64,000 bases of DNA from Lactiplantibacillus modestisalitolerans (GTDB lineage Bacteria > Bacillota > Bacilli > Lactobacillales > Lactobacillaceae): NCBI RefSeq assembly GCF_005405425.1, contig NZ_BJEA01000004.1, positions 1 through 64,000 on the forward strand, read 5' to 3'. Shown here one piece after another: positions 10,180-18,212 of the stretch. Each line of letters starts with the position of its first letter. Position 1 is the stretch's first letter. Under the pieces are notes generated by a model. It did not search any database, had not been told where the DNA came from, and saw only the letters and a list, made by a program, of their open reading frames with translations. The translations under genes and the position numbers were made by a program.

Positions 10180-11262
10180 ATGAAAGCCAGTGTAAGAAAC
10201 TTAACGCCGTACGTGCCGGAGCAACCGCTTGCGGATTTACAGGCGGAGCTGGGCCTGAAGCGGGTCGTACGGCTATCCGCGAACGAAAATCCATACGGAA
10301 CGTCGCCGGCCGTGGAACGGGCGGTTAAAAGTTGGGACTTTACCAACAGCAACCGTTATCCGGATGCGGACGCCCGGGCACTGCGGACCGCCGTTGCGGC
10401 GCAGATTGGTGTCGCGCCCGCGCAACTTGTTTTTAGTGTCGGGCTGGATGAAATGATCGTGATGTTGTCGCGGACCTTCCTGGCGCCGGGGGATCGGGTG
10501 TTGGTTTCCGGCCCAACTTTTTCGGAGTACGGGCTGCACGCGCAAATTGAAGGCGCGCAGCTCGTGACGGTGCCGACACTGGCTGACGACCACGTTGACT
10601 TTGCGGGCATGGCGGCCGCCCTAACGCCGCAAGTTAAATTGGTCTGGCTTTGCAACCCGAACAATCCGACCGGGACAAGTGAGTCGCTGGCGGACATTAC
10701 CGCCTTTATTCAGCAAGTGCCCGCTGAAACGATGGTCTTGATCGATGAAGCCTACATCGACTTTGCGCCAAACGCGGCCGCGCTAACGGCGATGCAGCTG
10801 CCGGCTAAATATCCGAACGTGGTGGTGATGCGGACCTTCTCTAAGGCTTACGGACTAGCCAACTTCCGGATCGGCTACGGGGTGTTTGCCCCTGAATTGG
10901 CCCCGACGATGCAGGCGGTTCGGCTGCCGTATAACGTCAATTCGTTGACGCAGGTCGCCGCCTTAGCCGCCATAAAGGATCAGGACTTCGTCCAAAAAAC
11001 GGTCGCGCAAAACGCAAGCGAACGGGCGCGCTGGGAAGCTTACTTTACCGCGCGGCACTGGCAGTTTGATCAGTCGGCAGCTAATTTCATTTTCTTTGCG
11101 CACCCGCGGGCGGTGGCGTTGGCGGCAATGCTGAAGCAAAATGGTTACTTGGTGCGGACGGGGTTGCGCCCGGGCTGGTTACGATTAACCATTGGAACAG
11201 CGGCGGATAATGCCCGGTTGCGGGAGTTGATGACCGAAGAGTGTGAGGACCCAGCGGTTTGA
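10180..11262 (+). CDS. hisC: Histidinol-phosphate aminotransferase
   Basis: A 360-residue fold-type-I PLP aminotransferase that converts imidazole-acetol phosphate to histidinol phosphate. It shows RLSANENPYG near the N-terminus, WLCNPNNPTGT near residue 152, VLIDEAYIDF near 187, and the PLP lysine in MRTFSKAYGLANFRIGYG near 220. ATG 10180 is preferred over ATG 10174 because AGGGAGGG lies at 10167-10174, the right distance only for the second. It closes the his operon. Confidence 0.95.
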   Translation: MKASVRNLTPYVPEQPLADLQAELGLKRVVRLSANENPYGTSPAVERAVKSWDFTNSNRYPDADARALRTAVAAQIGVAPAQLVFSVGLDEMIVMLSRTFLAPGDRVLVSGPTFSEYGLHAQIEGAQLVTVPTLADDHVDFAGMAAALTPQVKLVWLCNPNNPTGTSESLADITAFIQQVPAETMVLIDEAYIDFAPNAAALTAMQLPAKYPNVVVMRTFSKAYGLANFRIGYGVFAPELAPTMQAVRLPYNVNSLTQVAALAAIKDQDFVQKTVAQNASERARWEAYFTARHWQFDQSAANFIFFAHPRAVALAAMLKQNGYLVRTGLRPGWLRLTIGTAADNARLRELMTEECEDPAV

Positions 11263-11562
11263 TGCCGAGCACTACCTAGCCAAGGGCATGATGCCGGTTT
11301 TTGGCATTGTGCCCTTGGCGTAGTAGGCACAGGCATCAGCTGGTCCGAACACGTTTCAGCTATTTTGTAGAGGAGCGCCCGAAATTAGTTACCCTACGCC
11401 GTTAATGTTCGCCAGTTACCTGACTTTTATGGATGGCTCCGTCGGTTAATCAACCAAACCTCAACGCTGTCGCAAAATCCCAAAACGGGTATACTGGAAA
11501 TAATGAAAGCGATGGTGGTACGGACGCGTACCGAAAAGACAGTAGCTGAAAGGACGATTATA
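11263..11562 (+). other. Intergenic region after hisC with a long hairpin
   Basis: No gene is visible. A strong inverted repeat (arms GCCAAGGGCATGATGCC at 11279-11295 and GGCATTGTGCCCTTGGC at 11303-11319) follows hisC and probably marks the end of the his transcript, although no T-tract follows it. The rest should hold the promoter of the next gene. Confidence 0.5.
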
Positions 11563-12426
11563 ATGATGAAATTAGGCTGGATTGGAACTGGCGTGATGGG
11601 TGCTGCGATGGCCCGCAATTTAATGGCGGCGGGTTACCCAATGACGGTGTATAACCGCACTAAAAGTAAGACTGACGCGCTAGTTGCGGCCGGTGCGACC
11701 TGGGCAGCGACCCCGGCCGAAGTCGCACAAAATAGTGACGTTGTTTTTACAATGGTTGGTTTTCCGCGCGACGTTGAACAGGTGTACTTCGGTGACGATG
11801 GTATTTTTAGTGGGTTACCCGCTGGCAAGACCGTGATCGACATGACCACTAGTCAACCGAAGTTGGCCGCGAAGATTGCCGATTATGCGACTAAAAATGG
11901 CTGGCAAGCTTTAGACGCGCCGGTTTCTGGCGGTGACGTTGGTGCTAAAAACGCGACCCTGACAATCATGGTTGGTGGGGCGGATGCGACCTACGATGCG
12001 ATGTTGCCACTATTCAACGTGTTGGGGCACAAAGTCAACCACTTTGGTGCGGCTGGTACGGGTCAGCACGCCAAGATGGCTAACCAAATTATGATCGCGG
12101 GGACCATGACCGGGCTCACCGAGATGTTGCTGTACACGAAGGCGGCCGGATTGGACCCTGAAAAGGTCTTAGCGACGCTTTCAAGTGGTGGGGCTGACAA
12201 CTGGAGTATGGACAACTACGTGCCACGAATTTTAAAGGATGATTATACGCCGGGTTTCTTTGCCCGCCACTTCTTGAAGGATCTCCGGATTGCGTTGAGT
12301 GAAGCGGATGCGATGGGGCTCGACCTAGTTGCGACGGCGCAGGCTAAACGCTTGTACGAAGTGATGGTTGACGTTCGGGGGTTAGGTGATCAGGGGACGC
12401 AGGGCCTGATCAATATTTATGACTAG
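11563..12426 (+). CDS. NAD(P)-dependent beta-hydroxyacid dehydrogenase (3-hydroxyisobutyrate dehydrogenase family)
   Basis: A 287-residue two-domain oxidoreductase. The Rossmann motif GWIGTGVMGAAMARNL opens the protein, the substrate-binding signature DAPVSGGDVGAKNATL is near residue 120, and the catalytic lysine region GTGQHAKMANQ is near 168. The start is taken at ATG 11563, preceded by GAAAGGA; an upstream in-frame ATG at 11503 would add about 20 non-homologous residues. Family members reduce semialdehydes or 2-keto/hydroxy acids (3-hydroxyisobutyrate, tartronate semialdehyde, succinic semialdehyde); the substrate here is unknown. Confidence 0.88.
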   Translation: MMKLGWIGTGVMGAAMARNLMAAGYPMTVYNRTKSKTDALVAAGATWAATPAEVAQNSDVVFTMVGFPRDVEQVYFGDDGIFSGLPAGKTVIDMTTSQPKLAAKIADYATKNGWQALDAPVSGGDVGAKNATLTIMVGGADATYDAMLPLFNVLGHKVNHFGAAGTGQHAKMANQIMIAGTMTGLTEMLLYTKAAGLDPEKVLATLSSGGADNWSMDNYVPRILKDDYTPGFFARHFLKDLRIALSEADAMGLDLVATAQAKRLYEVMVDVRGLGDQGTQGLINIYD

Positions 12427-12497
12427 CCCTTAGTTAACTTTAATCAACGAATTAAAAAATTTAGCAAGTCCTGCCGCAGTTGCTTACTAAATGTTGA

Positions 12498-12535
12498 AAC
12501 GGACGCGAGCCTATGTTCAGGTTGCGTCCGTTTTT
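12498..12535 (+). terminator. Intrinsic terminator interrupted by MITE copy B
   Basis: Arms AAACGGACGC and GCGTCCGTTT with a T-run at 12531-12535. The left target-site duplication of MITE copy B (GTTTTTAG, 12530-12537) starts inside this T-run. Confidence 0.9.
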
Positions 12536-12537
12536 AG

Positions 12538-12916
12538 GGCTCTATGGTAGATAGTGTTGATCTGCTAAAAAGGCTACCAATGGAATTTTCAATTAGTTTG
12601 CTGTAAATACTGAAATTAAGCAAGATTACAATAAATTTTATAACCGTGCTGCAGAATCATCTTCATTAATTAAGGTTTACTAAAGTAACCTTTGAAACTC
12701 AATATAAAAGCTAGTCTAGCCAGTAGCGGGTGTAACCATGGCTCAACTGCGAAATTATTCTTAGGCGGAAGTGGGCTTCTTCCGGCTTAGAATAAGGCTC
12801 GAATTTGAGATTGCTCAGCGGTTTTCTGAGTGAGCTCAAATCGATGCCCGCAGTGTTCCAGCCAACCGGTTACACCCGCTGCTGGCGGCAACCTTAACAC
12901 CAATTGGTATAGAGCC
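12538..12916 (+). mobile_element. MITE copy B, full length, ISL3-like ends
   Basis: A 379-bp non-coding element. It begins GGCTCTAT and ends ATAGAGCC, with further imperfect terminal complementarity (AGTGTTGA against AACACCAATT). It is flanked by perfect 8-bp direct repeats GTTTTTAG at 12530-12537 and 12917-12924. The right half forms a branched hairpin: outer arms at 12719-12737 and 12868-12886 are complementary over 19 nt with one G-U, and two inner hairpins follow (TTATTCT/AGAATAA and TTTGAG..CTCAAA). The longest internal ORF is trivial, so transposase must act in trans. ISL3-family IS elements have such GGCTCT termini and 8-bp duplications. Confidence 0.92.
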
Positions 12917-12957
12917 GTTTTTAGTATCCGCTGGACGGATTATTATTTGAGAATAAA

Positions 12958-13046
12958 TTAAAAAAGAACCTCATTAAAAATGAGGTTCTAGCGTATGACT
13001 ATGCATACCACGGACTCGAGGTCCAATAAGGTTATTACCTTATGCA
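12958..13046 (-). ncRNA. Candidate small RNA 1 (shares a core with candidate 2)
   Basis: On the minus strand a promoter is visible: -35 TTGCAA (13074-13079) and -10 TACAAT (13051-13056), spacing 17. About 85 nt later comes an intrinsic terminator (AGAACCTCATT hairpin, 12965-12989, then a T-run). Between them is the core TTGGACCTCGAGTCCGT followed by GGTATGCATAGTCATAC. The same core recurs at 25061-25090 on the same strand, again followed by a terminator. No ORF with a start codon is shared. I recognise no Rfam family. Confidence 0.55.
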
Positions 13047-13106
13047 TTAAATTGTAGTCCGGATTCACTTGAATTGCAATACTAGTTTCTAACGATTAAC
13101 CAGTAA

Positions 13107-13147
13107 GCCGCGCTAGTCCAATTTTTAGTAGACTAGCGCGGCTTAGC
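13107..13147 (-). terminator. Terminator of the NADH oxidase gene
   Basis: A long perfect hairpin with arms AAGCCGCGCTAGTC and GACTAGCGCGGCTT lies 27 bp beyond the 3' end of the minus-strand gene. It is very GC-rich, with only a weak T-tract on either strand. Confidence 0.7.
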
Positions 13148-13173
13148 GCGTGCATGCGATTGAATATGTCAGT

Positions 13174-14538
13174 TTAGTTAGTCGTGTTTAAATGTTGAAC
13201 GGCCTTTTGCGCCGCGACGTTGATGATATTCCACGGCCGGTCGAAACCTGGCTGGAAGAAGAAGTCGGCGTAAGCGAGGTCGTAAACGCTAGCCTTCAAT
13301 TGAACGGCCAACGAAATGGCGTTAATGTTTGCCGTCACGTCGGCGGTTGACATGATTTGCGCCCCGAGAACGCGCCCATCGGTTGGATCATAAGTTAGTT
13401 TGAACCAAACCTTGGCGTTACCGTTTTCGGTGGTCACAAATTTCGGCCGAATCGTGTCGGTCACGAGTACGGACGCGCAGTCCACCCCAAGTTTCGCGCT
13501 CGTCCCTTCCTTAACACCGGTTGATGCGAAGTGGTAATCGAAAACCGACAGGGCGGAAGAACCCGAAACCGCGGGCATTGCAATTGGCGTGCCGAGTAAG
13601 TTCTTCGCGGCAATTCGACCTTGACGCCGAGCGTTGGTTGCAAGGGCGATCCGGTTTAATTTGCCAGTTGGCGCGAATGGTACTAAGGTTGCGTCTCCAA
13701 CCGCGTAAACGTCGGCTTGGCTCGTTTGGAGGTGTTCGTTGATCTTGATTAAGCCGTGGGCGTCTAAGTCAACGACCCCTTTTAAGAAGCCGGTTGCGGG
13801 TCGAATTCCAGCGGCCGTGACGACGAGGTCAGCCGCGTATTCGGCTTGGTCGGTCACAACTTTCGTGACGTGTCCATCCTGACCCTCGAAGGACTGAATG
13901 CTTTGACCAACCGCCGGGTAAATGCCGTGGTCGACCATCGTCTTAGTCAGGACGTCGGTAAATTCTTGGTCTAAGTACAGGCTTAGGAGCCGTGGTAAGA
14001 GGTCGATGATTGTAACGTGCATCCCGGCCTTAGCAAAGACCTCGGCCGCTTCGATCCCAATGTAGCCCGATCCAATGACAACCACGTTCTTAACGGTTGG
14101 GTCGACGGTCTTGGCCTTTAACTTAATCGCCCAGTCGCGCCCACGCATCGCGTAAATGTTTTTCAGGTCGTGCCCAGGAACTGGCAGAACTGCCGGTACG
14201 GCACCGACACTTAGTACTAATTTATCATAACTTTCGTCACGTTCCTGACCAGTGGCGTGGTCAATGACGTGAACCTGATGCTGGTCGGGTTGGACCTGAC
14301 TAATTTCGGAATTAAGGTAGACGTGCACGCCCTGCGCCCGCATATCCGTTGGGGTAGCGTAGCTGACGTTGTTAACGTCTTTGACCTTTCCTTCCAGGTA
14401 AAGCTGCATCCCACAGGACAGGAAGGAGAGAAAATCCCCCTGTTCGTACCACTGAATTTCGGTATCCGGTTGAGCGGCCAAAATTCCGCGAACTGTTTCG
14501 TAACCACCATGTGAAGAACCAACGACAATAACTTTCAT
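13174..14538 (-). CDS. nox: NADH oxidase / CoA-disulfide-reductase-like FAD enzyme
   Basis: A 454-residue class-I pyridine-nucleotide disulfide oxidoreductase. The N-terminal FAD motif is [12 protein letters not shown], the single redox-active cysteine sits in [12 protein letters not shown] near residue 44, the NAD-binding motif is [14 protein letters not shown] near 150, and the second FAD motif [13 protein letters not shown] is near 282. A C-terminal dimerisation domain follows. In lactic acid bacteria this group includes H2O-forming NADH oxidase and NADH peroxidase, which regenerate NAD and remove oxygen. The ATG is preceded by TTTGGAGGC. A 27-bp palindrome covers its promoter region. Confidence 0.87.
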   Translation of the reverse strand: MKVIVVGSSHGGYETVRGILAAQPDTEIQWYEQGDFLSFLSCGMQLYLEGKVKDVNNVSYATPTDMRAQGVHVYLNSEISQVQPDQHQVHVIDHATGQERDESYDKLVLSVGAVPAVLPVPGHDLKNIYAMRGRDWAIKLKAKTVDPTVKNVVVIGSGYIGIEAAEVFAKAGMHVTIIDLLPRLLSLYLDQEFTDVLTKTMVDHGIYPAVGQSIQSFEGQDGHVTKVVTDQAEYAADLVVTAAGIRPATGFLKGVVDLDAHGLIKINEHLQTSQADVYAVGDATLVPFAPTGKLNRIALATNARRQGRIAAKNLLGTPIAMPAVSGSSALSVFDYHFASTGVKEGTSAKLGVDCASVLVTDTIRPKFVTTENGNAKVWFKLTYDPTDGRVLGAQIMSTADVTANINAISLAVQLKASVYDLAYADFFFQPGFDRPWNIINVAAQKAVQHLNTTN

Positions 14539-14556
14539 AAGTACATGCCTCCAAAT

Positions 14557-14583
14557 TTTAGTTTAGAACTGTTCTAAACTAAA
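14557..14583. promoter_or_regulatory. 27-bp palindromic operator upstream of nox
   Basis: TTTAGTTTAGAAC and GTTCTAAACTAAA are perfect inverted repeats around a single central base, 19 bp before the nox start codon. Size and position suit a dimeric repressor controlling nox (TetR- or MarR-size site). No regulator gene is adjacent, so the protein is unknown. Confidence 0.75.
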
Positions 14584-14786
14584 TGTAACACAATCGTGGA
14601 AGCGCTGCAACTAATGGGTGGTAAAAATTAAGGGAACCAACTAAGTAAAGTTTACCCCGTTGAATCTTAAATTGCACACAATGTAGTTTGCTGAATTTAG
14701 GGTGGCGCGTGCTGGGCGTTTACTAAGTTAAGCGCAACTTTGGTCAATTATTTTGGCAAGCGTAATGAATTTTTTGAAAACCTTTG

Positions 14787-14867
14787 GGGTCGATGATATG
14801 TGGTGTTGATCTACTAAGAAAACTGCCAATCTTTGTTAGCAAATCAATATTGCAGATCATAGAACTC
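14787..14867 (+). mobile_element. MITE fragment F, miniature derivative
   Basis: About 81 bp whose left end matches the left terminus of the MITE family (TCGATGATAT.TGGTGTTGATCTACTAAGAA). Its right end is the inverted form of the same left terminus (TTAGCAAATCAAT then ATAGAACTC). It therefore looks like two inverted left ends with the middle lost. It abuts the T-run of the terminator for the next minus-strand gene. No target duplication is visible. Confidence 0.7.
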
Positions 14868-14901
14868 AAAAAAACCAGGCCCGAATTTATTTCGGACCTG
14901 G
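14868..14901 (-). terminator. Terminator of the ABC importer operon
   Basis: Minus-strand hairpin with arms CCAGGTCCGAA and TTCGGGCCTGG followed by seven T residues. It ends the three-gene importer operon. Confidence 0.92.
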
Positions 14902-14944
14902 CGGTAAGCTCAACTTCAATTAGTACGGAGCCACGATCTTTTAA

Positions 14945-15730
14945 TTAATCAATACTTTCAAAGAAACCGAGCAGTTGTTCCTTGGTCAGCGCGGCCTTGA
15001 CCTCGTCACGGACGTCATATTTAATCTTACCTTGATCTAACACGATTAGCCGGTTGCCGTATTTCAAGGCGTCGTCTAAGTGGTGGGTGATCATCAAGCA
15101 AGTTAACCGTTCCTGCGTGACTCGCTGGTTGGTTTGTGCCATTAACTGGGCACTCGTCTTCGGGTCTAGGGCGGCGGTGTGTTCGTCAAGTAATAATAAA
15201 TCTGGCCGCTGTTCAGTCGCCATTAAGAAGCTGAGGGCTTGGCGTTGCCCGCCGGATAAGTTTTCGGTGGCGGTGTTGAGCCGTTCGGAAAGGCCGTTAC
15301 CGTCCATCGTGGCCGTCATTTCTTTGAAATGGGGCATTTGTTGCTTTAAGCCCCGTAGTCGGAGCGTCCGGCGGTGTCCGCGGTGACTGGCGAGCAGTAA
15401 GTTTTCCGCGACGGTCATTCGGGGCGCCGTGCCCATTTTGGGGTCTTGGAAGACCCGCGCCAGAAAGGCCGTACGTTTCTCGACGGACAGGTGGGTGATG
15501 TCGCGATCACGGAGTTTGATGGTGCCCGCGGTTACGGGTAATTCACCACTAATGGTGTTGAAAAGGGTTGACTTCCCAGCCCCGTTTGAACCGAGGACGG
15601 TAATGAAATCGCCGTCGTAAATGTTTAAGTTTAAATGGTTTAAAATCGTCACTTCGTTGGGCGTCCCACCGTTCACGGTCGTGACGATGTCCGCTAACGA
15701 TAATAGCGGTGCTTCAGTTTTCTTGATCAT
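14945..15730 (-). CDS. ABC transporter ATPase of a TrpXYZ-type importer
   Basis: A 261-residue nucleotide-binding subunit. Walker A GSNGAGKST is near residue 47, the Q-loop VFQDPKMG near 92, the signature LSGGQRQALS near 158, Walker B LLLLDEHTAALD near 177 and the switch histidine in MITHHLDD near 212. It is the last gene of a three-gene importer operon and overlaps the permease gene by 17 bp. It energises uptake of the ligand captured by the binding protein encoded first. Paralogues in streptococci (TrpZ) are tied to tryptophan supply; specificity here is inferred only. Confidence 0.9.
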   Translation of the reverse strand: MIKKTEAPLLSLADIVTTVNGGTPNEVTILNHLNLNIYDGDFITVLGSNGAGKSTLFNTISGELPVTAGTIKLRDRDITHLSVEKRTAFLARVFQDPKMGTAPRMTVAENLLLASHRGHRRTLRLRGLKQQMPHFKEMTATMDGNGLSERLNTATENLSGGQRQALSFLMATEQRPDLLLLDEHTAALDPKTSAQLMAQTNQRVTQERLTCLMITHHLDDALKYGNRLIVLDQGKIKYDVRDEVKAALTKEQLLGFFESID

Positions 15731-16625
15731 AGCTGGCCAGTCCTTTCTTCAATACGTGGTTGAGGTTGAGCGCCTTGCTGAACTGTGGCAACATCAGGCA
15801 GATGGCCAGAATCAGGGCGGACAGTAAGTTCATATCGTTGGTATTGAACCCTAATTGAAGGACTAATAGACGCACGAACTGGTACAAAATACTCCCCAGC
15901 GTGACGGCGACGAGTCGTTGGTTCAAGGTCAGTTCACCGAAGACCACTTCACCGATAATAATCGACGCAAGCGCAATCACGATGATCCCAATCCCCATGC
16001 TGACGTCAGCGTAGCCGTTGTTTTGGGCAATCAGGGCGCCACCGAGACCGATGATTCCGTTGGAAACCATCAAGCCCATGATCGTCATGTTGTCGGTGTT
16101 GATACCGATTGAACGGGCCATTTCGCGGTTGTCACCAGTCACGATGAAGGCTTGGCCGAGGTCGGTTTGCAAGAAAACAATTAGTAAAATGGTAATGACG
16201 CTGATGACGACTAACCCGACGAAGACACTGTCGAAGTATTTGGGTAGCTGGGTTAGGAAGTTGCTAGCAAACAGGGTCTGTTTGCCAAGGAGCGAAACGT
16301 TGGAACTACCGCCCATGATCCGTAAGTTGATTGACAGGCAGGCGGTCATGACTAGGATCCCAGCCAGTAAAATCGGCACCTTGCCCTTGGTGTAGAGTAA
16401 GCCGGTTACTAAGCCGGTTAAAGCACCCGCAGCAAACGCTAGCAGCGAAGCGGCGAGCGGGTTCATGCCGTGGCTGATGGCCATGACGGCGGTGGCCGCT
16501 CCTAATGGGAAGGTCCCTTCAACCGTCATGTCGGGGAAATCTAAAATTCTGAAAGTTAGGAAGAGGGCGACCCCCAGGGTTGCCCAGAGGAGGCCTTGCC
16601 CAATACTAGATACGATCATACTCAT
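15714..16625 (-). CDS. ABC transporter permease of a TrpXYZ-type importer
   Basis: A 303-residue hydrophobic permease of the branched-chain amino-acid/ribose (BPD_transp_2) type. About eight or nine membrane helices are visible, and LDFPDMTVEGTFPLGAA near residue 30 is a conserved motif of the YufQ/TrpY-like group. Its ATG overlaps the stop of the binding-protein gene (ATGA), and its 3' end overlaps the ATPase gene, so the three are translationally coupled. It forms the membrane channel of the importer. Confidence 0.9.
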   Translation of the reverse strand: MSMIVSSIGQGLLWATLGVALFLTFRILDFPDMTVEGTFPLGAATAVMAISHGMNPLAASLLAFAAGALTGLVTGLLYTKGKVPILLAGILVMTACLSINLRIMGGSSNVSLLGKQTLFASNFLTQLPKYFDSVFVGLVVISVITILLIVFLQTDLGQAFIVTGDNREMARSIGINTDNMTIMGLMVSNGIIGLGGALIAQNNGYADVSMGIGIIVIALASIIIGEVVFGELTLNQRLVAVTLGSILYQFVRLLVLQLGFNTNDMNLLSALILAICLMLPQFSKALNLNHVLKKGLASYDQEN

Positions 16626-17626
16626 TTGTAAATAACCCCTTTCGTTTGTGCTTCTTTAACAACGCTAGCTGGGAAGGTGATGCCGAGCTTCTTAGCAGCT
16701 GTCATGTTTAACGTCATCTTACCCTTAGTAATCACCTTGATTGGGTAGTCGCTAGTGGCTTTGCCCTTAAGTACCCGGGCAGCCATTTCACCAGAAACTT
16801 TTCCGAGTTGGAATTGGTCCACGGAGAGGGTGGCGAGGCCCCCCGCCTTGACCATCGTATCCACGGCAGGAATGACGGGAACGCCGGCCTTGTTCGTAAC
16901 GGAGACTAAGGTCTTCATGGCACTAGCCACGCCGTTATCTTGGGGAGCGTAAACCGCGTCCACGTTGTTGGCCATGGTTTGGGCAACTTGTTGCATATCG
17001 TTCGTGTTGGCAATGGTGTAGAGCTTGTAGGCGACGCCTTCCTGCTTACAGATGCGGGCAAACTTTTTAGCGTTATACTCACCACCGTGATCGGAAGTCG
17101 TGTAAATAATCCCAATCGTTTTAGCCTTGGGGACTAATTGCCGCAGGAGGTCCAAGTGAGATTTCAACGGTGATTCACCGGACGTCCCGGTAATGTTACC
17201 GCCAGGATGTTGGTCACTTTTAATGAGGCCACTACCGGACGGGTTGGTGATTCCGGCCAGTATAACGGGCGTTTCTTTCTTAGCGGCCGTTGCGAGTGCT
17301 TGGGCTGCGGGAGTGGCGATGCCGACCGTTTCGTCGGCGTTTTCATTAATGAACTTTTGGCTCATCGTTTTTAAGTTACTTTGGTCACCCTGCGCGTTTT
17401 GATAGTCAATTTTGACCGTTTTACCGGGGACGTAGCCGTATTCCTTTAAGCCGGCAAGCACCCCGCGGTGGATCGCGTCGAGGGCCGGGTGGGTTTGTAG
17501 TTGAAGAATGCCAACCGTGGGCACCTTCTTCGTGCTGGCGGTACTCGTTTTAGGCTTGCCCGTCATGACGAAGGCGGCACCGAGAAAAATAACGAGGGCG
17601 CTAATAAATGCAATCATTCGTTTCAA
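16622..17626 (-). CDS. ABC transporter substrate-binding protein, TrpX-like
   Basis: An ABC_sub_bind-family protein of about 334 residues. An N-terminal hydrophobic anchor (MIAFISALVIFLGAAFVM) has no lipobox cysteine, so it is probably membrane-tethered rather than a lipoprotein. The mature part starts near VPTVGILQLQTHPALD and has the conserved GIATPAAQAL, PVILAGITNPSGSGL and GGNITG stretches typical of TrpX. I place the start at TTG 17626, spaced correctly from GAGGTGAT, which gives a KR-containing n-region; ATG 17617 is the alternative. It is the first gene of the operon behind a structured leader. Tryptophan is the best guess for ligand from family resemblance. Confidence 0.85.
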   Translation of the reverse strand: MKRMIAFISALVIFLGAAFVMTGKPKTSTASTKKVPTVGILQLQTHPALDAIHRGVLAGLKEYGYVPGKTVKIDYQNAQGDQSNLKTMSQKFINENADETVGIATPAAQALATAAKKETPVILAGITNPSGSGLIKSDQHPGGNITGTSGESPLKSHLDLLRQLVPKAKTIGIIYTTSDHGGEYNAKKFARICKQEGVAYKLYTIANTNDMQQVAQTMANNVDAVYAPQDNGVASAMKTLVSVTNKAGVPVIPAVDTMVKAGGLATLSVDQFQLGKVSGEMAARVLKGKATSDYPIKVITKGKMTLNMTAAKKLGITFPASVVKEAQTKGVIYK

Positions 17627-17898
17627 TTCAATCACCTCAAAAATAATTTCTGTTGCGGGGCAAAATAAAAAGGGCAAACCAGTAAGCTCTGGTTTGCCCT
17701 TTACGGAACCGAAGCCTGCTGTGTTTAAAACCCATGCAGACTTCTTTGAATATCAAAGTTAAGCCGGCACAGATACAAACTGTTTGCCAGATTGTATCCG
17801 TGCATCGGAATTACAATCTGAACGGCCGGCTTTGCCATGAACTGTTCAAGTTAAAACTTAACTTTGTCATTCTTAGTTCCTCGCTTTCGTTATTGAAT
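17627..17898 (-). promoter_or_regulatory. Structured attenuator leader of the TrpX-like importer (unrecognised class)
   Basis: A leader of about 270 nt ending in a strong intrinsic terminator (arms AAAGGGCAAACCAG and CTGGTTTGCCCTTT, 17667-17703). Inside, GGAAC (about 17877-17881) can close with GTTCC, and CAAAGTT with AACTTTG. AAGCCGGC pairs with GCCGGCTT. ATACAATCTG can pair either with the upstream CAGATTGTA or with the downstream CAGTTTGTAT. These alternative helices suggest a switch. There is no T-box consensus (GGTGGNACC), and I do not recognise lysine, SAM, purine or other riboswitch signatures. Confidence 0.7.
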
Positions 17899-17904
17899 GA
17901 ATTC

Positions 17905-17933
17905 AGTATAGGCAAAGCCGGAAAAGCTGTCAA
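17905..17933 (-). promoter_or_regulatory. Promoter of the importer operon
   Basis: Minus strand: -35 TTGACA (17928-17933) and -10 TATACT (17905-17910), 17-bp spacing. Start near 17898. Confidence 0.88.
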
Positions 17934-17940
17934 GCCAAAA

Positions 17941-18176
17941 TTGATTTAATGTTCGCGGTTAGGCGCGGTTCGAGCCGATGAAAGCGTGTTAGACGGGCAT
18001 TACAACGGCCAATATAAAAGGTAAAATAATTAAAAATAAATGTGACTATTATGGCGAACACGCCCGGAATTATGTGAGCGGTTGGTTGCGCGGCTTGCGG
18101 TTCAAGTTGCTTGGGTCAAATGAAAGAGCCGTTACACCGCCCTTTATGGAAATGAAAAAGTTTTTTGGAAAAAGTG
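17941..18176. other. Divergent intergenic spacer
   Basis: About 235 bp between the importer promoter and the Met T-box promoter. I see no gene, hairpin of note or repeat here. Confidence 0.5.
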
Positions 18177-18205
18177 TTGACAGCGTCTGAAACCGGTGTT
18201 AAATT
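18177..18205 (+). promoter_or_regulatory. Promoter of the metA operon
   Basis: -35 TTGACA (18177-18182) and -10 TAAATT (18200-18205) with 17-bp spacing, directly upstream of the Met T-box. Confidence 0.8.
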
Positions 18206-18212
18206 AGTTTTA

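Noticed and set aside
17627-17898. T-box call for the importer leader
   Set aside because: No GGTGGNACC sequence or AGAGAG stem I motif could be found, although the terminator arrangement is similar.
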